Shown here: positions 58,031 to 64,000 of the stretch, one piece after another
How the letters are laid out: each line of letters begins with the position of its first letter
Numbering within the stretch: the stretch's first letter is position 1
Notes under the pieces: model-generated
What the model was told of the DNA's origin: nothing
Seen by the model: the letters and a program-made list of their open reading frames with translations, nothing else
Databases searched by the model: none
Program-made: the position numbers and the translations under genes
Assembly (NCBI GenBank): GCA_030562195.1
Contig: JAUJPP010000011.1
Coordinates: 248,001-312,000 of the forward strand
Direction of reading: 5' to 3'
Source: Nipponacmea schrenckii
Lineage: Eukaryota > Mollusca > Gastropoda > Lottiidae
DNA: 64,000 nucleotides

Positions 58031-60385
58031 TTTTTTTTTTTTTCGAAATTTACACAGGGCACACAGCCAAGGCTGCAATAGTTGCAGCAATTTCACATCT
58101 CCTGACCTTCTGTAGTGGCGACGTGTTGCATAAATATAAAATGGAACATTTTTGCAAAACCGGAAGTGCTGCATTGCAACATACCTAAAAAGTCGGTCAG
58201 TGGCTCTAGAAGTCGCAATTTTCAATCGATTTTTTTCGGGTTTGCATTTTTGAAAACTTGAAACAATTTCCAACAAGATAGCAGTTACAAAATTTCGAAA
58301 TTCGAAAATTCATAGCACACATTTTTTTGCCGTATTTTGCACATTTTTGCAACTTTGCTATTTTAAGACCGATTGATCTGAAAATTTGGGTGCCTTCAAG
58401 TGTTACGAATATGAAAACATTGGCAGAGTCAAAATTTTTGCTTCATTTCAGGTTTCAGCGTAAAAAGGGTTTAAACTTCCGGTTGACCTACTTGTGCTGT
58501 AACTGATGAATCGTAACAAAATTTATGTCAATCTTAATTGAATTAGAAGACAAAAAAACGAAGAAGAAAAAATTCGGACCGGAAGTAAAACTTTGGCCGC
58601 CATCTTGAAATGTCACTTTTTTGTAAAACTCAAAATGGGGCCTCTACGGTCAGAGCGATTTGTGTGATGTTTATATTTCTGGAAAGCTTAGTCGATTGCG
58701 ATCAAAATGTTGGAAATCGTTTTTTGAATTTTGCTTTTGCATTTTTGCAACATCCGGTTGAATTTTTTCGAAGTTTGGGGGCTTATTTCTCGTGACCTTG
58801 ACCTTTGATGACCATGACCTTTAGTAGGTCAAAGGTCATTGACCTTGGCTATCAGTTAATGCTTTGAACTTTGACCTCCGACGTCTACTTCCGGTTTTAT
58901 AGCTGCCCGAAAACAGCAAAATTCGCAACTTTTGGCTGCTCTAGAGCGTGACCTAATTAATTTAGAGTGTTAATTTTTTCAGATTCTTAGATTTTTTTTT
59001 GTCCTCTTTCCAACGATATATAACAAAAGTTTGTAAAATGAAAATTGAAGTTTTTGATTTTTGCAAAGACAAGTACATTTTGACATATATTCGCTTGTTT
59101 GAAATGTATGTGTGTATATCTCGTGATCTATTAGCTGTACAAGCTTCAAATTTGTACCGTGAATATACATTTTGAATATGATTAGATTCGTCTCCAAACG
59201 AGATGGGCGTGGCACATCCGGGTGAACTTCAAGTTTACCATTTATATCGGTCAGCGAATTACGGCTGCAGGAAATAACGTTTTTCAAAAAAGTACCTTGC
59301 ATACATATATCTCAATACTTTGGCCACTTTATCCCAAAAAATCAAATGATTCTGTCTGTTTGTTGCAATTTTGCGACATTTGCAAAAAAAAAAAGATTTT
59401 CTTTAGTTTGGGGGCTTATTTCTAGTGATCTTGACCTTTGGTGACCTTGACCTTTACAAGGTCATTGGTCACTGACTTTGGCTATCAGTTGACAATTTGA
59501 CATTAGATCCAAATTTATTTTTTCGTTTAATCGTTCTACATCCAGTTAAAATGATTCTAAGCTATTATATATCTTAAATAAAAGGGATTATTGTGTATTT
59601 CTCGTTGTGGGCGATGTATGATATGGAATATTTGGCAGGGAATTACAACCTTTAGAATTTTACATATACAGGTATATAATTTTTATATATACATATCTCT
59701 AAAGCGACAATAATGTACAGTTGAGTGGAATAGTGGTCAAAGGGACGCAACTCTATAAAATACACTCTTAAAGATGTAAAGCCGCGCTGTTAATTTGATG
59801 TCTCTATGTTATACATTGGCAACTTGCCACAAATTGCAGGATCTAATGTTCCTACTACCTAAATTAATATAGATGTTTAGTAATAAATAAACAGATTAAA
59901 AATAATTAACGATCTGGAAAGTTAATGAAATTCGAAATCAATTTATAATCTCAAATAAGGTGTTATGTCCCTTAGATCACGAATTGTTTTTTTTTTCGAC
60001 GCTTTGTAAAACACCTCTCTCAACGTCTAATAGAAACGATACAAATACATTATTGCATTTTTTGAAAGGTATGTGTGTATATCTCGCGATCTATTAGATG
60101 TACAAGCTTCAAATTTGTACCGTGAGTATACATTTTGAATGTGATTAGATTTACGCAAAAGTAAATTAGATGGGCGTGGCACATACGGGTAAACTTCCAA
60201 TTTACCAGTTATATCTGTCAGCGCTTTACATCTGTAGGAAATAACATTTTTTCCCAAAAAAATTTTTTGCACACAGATACCTCGTTGCTTTGGCCAGTTT
60301 CTCCCAGAAAATCAGATGTTTCGGCCTGTTTGTTGCAATTTTGCAACGTTAGCAAAGTCCCACTCTGTGCCACGTGTGGCTCTAG
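58031..60385 (+). mobile_element. H2 element without head, interrupted by an H3b-like segment
   Basis: Poly-T then CGAAATTTACACAGGG. H2 sequence runs to about 59510, then about 540 bp related to the H3b 3-prime region (inverse of about 50450-50850) replace part of the second half. H2 resumes near 60055 and ends with CTAG at 60382-60385. Confidence 0.8.
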
Positions 60386-60430
60386 TTGTGGGACTTTGCT
60401 ACCGCAAAGTCCCAGTTTGTTTTCGGTTTG

Positions 60431-60476
<46 letters not shown>

Positions 60477-62476
60477 AAATTTACACAGGGCACACAGCCT
60501 AGGCTGCAATAGTTGCAGCAATTTCACAACTTCTCTACACCTTCTGTTGTGGCGAAGTTTTTATTAAATATAAATTGGAACATTTTTGCAAAACCGGAAG
60601 TGCTGCATTGCAACATGTCTAAAAAGTCGGTCAGTGGCTCTAGAACTCGCATTTTTGGACCCATTTTCGTCGGGTTTGCATTTTTGAAAACTTGAAACAA
60701 TTTCCAACAAGATAGCAGTTACAAAATTTCGAAATTCGAAAATTCATAGCACACATTTTTTTGCCGTATTTTGCACATTTTTTCAACTTTGCTATTTTTA
60801 GACCGATTGATCTGAAAATTTGGGTGCCTTCAAGTGTCACGAATATGAAAACATTGGCAGAGTCAAAATTTTTGCTTCATTTCCGATGTCAACGTAAAAC
60901 GGGTTTAAACTTCCGGTTGACCTCCTTGTGCTGTAATTGATGTATCGCAACAAAATTTATGTCAATCCTAATTAAATTAGAAGACAAAAAAACGAAGAAG
61001 AAAAAATCTGGACCGGAAGTGAAACATTGGCCGCCATCTTGAAATGTCACTTTTTTGTAAAACTCAAAATGGGGCCTCTACGGTAAGAGCGATTTGTGTG
61101 ATGTTTATATTTCTGGAAAGCTTAGTCGATTGCGATCAAAATGTTGGAAATCGATTTTTGAATTTTGCTTTTGCTTTTTTGCAATATCCGGTTGAATTTT
61201 TTCGAAGTTTGGGGGCTTATTTCTCGTGACCTTGACCATTGGTGACCATGACCTTTAGTAGGTCAAAGGTCATTGACCTTGGCTATCAGTTGATACTTTG
61301 ACCTTTGACCTCCGACGTCTACTTCCGGTTTTATAGCTGCCCAAAAACAGCGAAATTCGCAACTTTTGACTGCTCTAGAGCGTGACCTAATTAATTAAGA
61401 GGGTTATTTTTTTCAGATTCTTAAAGTGCTTTTTGTCCTCTTTCCAACGATGTATAACAAAGGTTTTTACAATGAAAATTGAATTTTTTTATTTTGAAAA
61501 TAAAAGTACATTTTGCCGTATTTTCGCTTGTTTGAAATATATGTGTGTATATCTCGTGATCTATTAGCTGTACAAGCTTCAAATTTTTACTGTGAATATA
61601 CATTTTGAATATGATTAGATTCCCCTCCAAAAAAAGAGATGGGCGTGGCACATCCGGGTGAACTTCAAATTTACCATTTATATCGGTCACCGAATTACGG
61701 CTGCAGTAAATAACGTTTTTCAAAAAAGTACCTTGCATACATACATGTCATTTTTTTGGCCAGGTTATCCCCAAAAAAACAAATGTTTCTGCCTGTTTGT
61801 TGCAATTTTGCGACATTTGCAAAAAATCATTTTTTTTTTTTGTTTTGGGGCTTATTTCTAGTGACTATGACCTTTGGTGACCTTGACCTTTACAAGGTCA
61901 TTGGTCACTGACTTTAGCTATCAGTTGACAATTTGGCATTAGACTTCTGACGTCTATTTCCGGTTTTATAGCTGCTCGAAAGCAGCAAAATTCACAACTT
62001 TGGACTGCTCTAGAGCGTGACGTAATTAATGTAGAGGGTTTTTTTTTTCACATTCCGAAGGCGCCTTTTGTCCTCTTTCCAGCGATGCACAACAAAAGTT
62101 TTTAAAATGAAAATTTAATTTTTGGACTTTTAAAATTAAAGTACATTTTGCTTTTTTGAAACGTATTTGTTTATATCTCGTGATCTATTACATGTACAAG
62201 CTTCAAATTTGTACCATGAATATATATTTTGTATGAGATTAGATTTACGCAAAAGTAAATTAGATGGGCGTGGCACATACGGGTAAACTTCCAATTTACC
62301 AGTTATATCGGTCAGCGCTTTTCATCTGTAGGAAATAACGTTTTTCCAAAAAATTCTTTGCACACAGATACCTCGTTGCTTTGGCCAGTTTCTCCCAGAA
62401 AATCAGATGTTTCGGCCTGTTTGTTGCAATTTTGCAACGTTAGCAAAGTCCCACTCTGTGCCACGTGTGGCTCTAG
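60386..62476 (+). mobile_element. H2 element, full length
   Basis: Head hairpin at about 60389-60414, TTTGTTTTCGG, a long poly-T, dimeric body, tail CTAG at 62473-62476. It is very similar to 55945-58030. Confidence 0.9.
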
Positions 62477-62526
62477 TTGTGGGACTTTGCTACCGCAAAG
62501 TCCCAGTTTGTTTTCGGTTTGTCAAT

Positions 62527-62563
<37 letters not shown>

Positions 62564-64000
62564 CGAAATTTACACACCTTACTGCGCCTAGACTGCAATG
62601 GTTGCAACATTGACTCAACTTCTCTAGACCTTCTGTAGTGGCGACGTGTTGCATAAATATAAAATGGAACATTTTTGCAAAACCGGAAGTGCTGCGTTGC
62701 AACAAACCTAAAAAGTAGCAAATTGGCTCTAGCTGTCGCAATTTTTGATCGATTTTCTTCGGGTTTTCATTTTTGTAATCTGCAAGTAACTTCTGATCAG
62801 ATAGCAGTTCAAAAATTTCAATTTTCAAAGATTCGTAGCACACATTTTTTTGCCGTATTTTGCAATTTTTTGCAACTTTTTTGTTTTTAGTGTGATCGAT
62901 CTGAAAAAAATTGAGCATAAGAAGCCCATGAAACTATTTTCAAAAAGTAGGTCAAAATTTTTGCGTCACTTCCGGTTTCTGCAAAAAAAGGAGTTTTACG
63001 TTTGGTTGAATAACTTCCGGTTTTATTAATGTATGAGATTCAAACTTGTTTCATCGGGTAGCCATTAGCCATACAAAAAAACGAAGAAAATAAAATCAAG
63101 GCCGCATGCGCAACTTTCGCCGCCATTTTGATTTTTCTGAAATTGCGCGAATTTAATTCAGACATTATGGCTTATCCGATTGAGATGATTTTGGTGTCAA
63201 ATGAAAGAACATAAAAATTGCAAAAAAACATTGGAAGTCGATTTTTGAATTTCGCTTTTGCATTTTTGCAACATCCGGTTGAATTTTTTCAAAGTTTGGG
63301 GGCTTATTTCTCGTGACCTTGACCTTTGGTGACCATGACCTTTAGTAGGTCAAAGGTCATTGACCTTGGCTATCAGTTGATACTTTGACCTTTGACCTCC
63401 GACGCCTACTTCCGGTTTTATAGCTGCCCGAAAACAGCAAAATTCGCAACTTTGGACTGCTCTAGAGCGTGACCTAATTAATTTAGAGTGTAATTCTTTT
63501 CAGATTCTTAAGGCCCTTTTTGTCCTCTTTCAAACGATTCATAACAAAAGTTTGTAAAATGAAAATTGAAATTTTTGATTTTTTAAAATAAAAGTACATT
63601 TTGCCGTATTGACGTTTTTTAGAAATGTATGTGTGTATATCTCGTGATCTATTAGATGTACATGCTTCAAATTTGTACCGTGCATATACATTGTGAATGT
63701 GATTAGACCTACGCCAAAAAAATGAGATGGGCGTGGCACATCGGGTAAACTTCCCATTTACCATTTATATCGGTCAGCGCTTTACGTCTGTAGGAAATAA
63801 CGTTTTTCAAAAAAGTGCTTTGCACACAGATACCTCGATGCTTTGGCCATTTTATACCAGAAAGTCAGATATTTTGAACAAAGGCTTCAAAAAAAGGAAC
63901 GGGTTTTAGAATTTCCATTTTTCCAATTTTTGTATTTTCGCTTTTTTCACCTTTATGGTGTGTATATCTCATGTGGATGCTTCAAATTTTGAATATATAT
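62477..64000 (+). mobile_element. H2 element, truncated by the window edge
   Basis: Head hairpin at 62479-62505, then poly-T. The body follows the subtype of 23143-25235 (CCGCATGCGCAACTTTCGCC near 63101) rather than that of its immediate neighbours, so tandem neighbours are not always each other's closest relatives. Confidence 0.85.

Overview
The window looks like draft-assembly DNA from an invertebrate animal, most likely a lophotrochozoan and plausibly a mollusc. It is AT-rich and intron-bearing. Its mobile elements include a Polinton/Maverick remnant, LINE fragments, a tRNA-derived SINE and very abundant Helitron-type repeats, plus minisatellites and four scaffold gaps of exactly 500 N. 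The species call is an inference; no diagnostic host gene is complete.

Layout. 1-360 (minus) is the start of a coiled-coil-rich, gag-like ORF that runs off the window. 0.7-2.26 kb (minus) holds phase-compatible exons of a probable receptor cytoplasmic tail rich in Tyr-x-x-Val motifs, next to a 79-bp minisatellite (2.3-3.06 kb) and a 29-bp satellite that runs into a gap. 4.5-7.4 kb holds two Helentron-like repeats. 7.4-8.1 kb holds a canonical Helitron end and a duplicated microsatellite-bearing repeat. 8.35-11.9 kb holds two minisatellites (72-bp and 51-bp units). 11.9-15.5 kb is a decayed Polinton/adintovirus-like fragment: a perfect 28-bp inverted repeat, a phospholipase-A2-like/integrase fusion, an adenain-like protease and a fibre-like protein with a repetitive coiled-coil stalk. 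A repeat insertion cuts it off at 15,489.

15.5-38.5 kb, 39.2-43.1 kb and 47.3-64 kb are almost wholly tandem and nested copies of four non-coding families, here called H1-H4, plus a long variant H3b. Each family has (i) a 5-prime head: a hairpin, in most followed by TTTGTTTTCG and a poly-T tract; (ii) a non-coding body, often an internal dimer; (iii) a tail with a subterminal inverted copy of the head start, then a short hairpin and CTAG followed by T. This is the architecture known for Helentron-associated non-autonomous elements. The bodies share a core dense in motifs matching nuclear-receptor, ETS, NRF1, YY1 and KLF/SP consensus sites.

43.17-43.85 kb (minus) is the best host gene: a TATA box, a 5-prime UTR exon, a 277-bp intron and a coding exon for a secreted Arg/Trp-rich antimicrobial-peptide-like precursor. 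It has a Gly-Lys-Arg amidation signal and an acidic EF-hand-like propiece cut by a splice donor inside the calcium-loop-like motif. 44.7-46.4 kb carries a SINE and a LINE reverse-transcriptase remnant.
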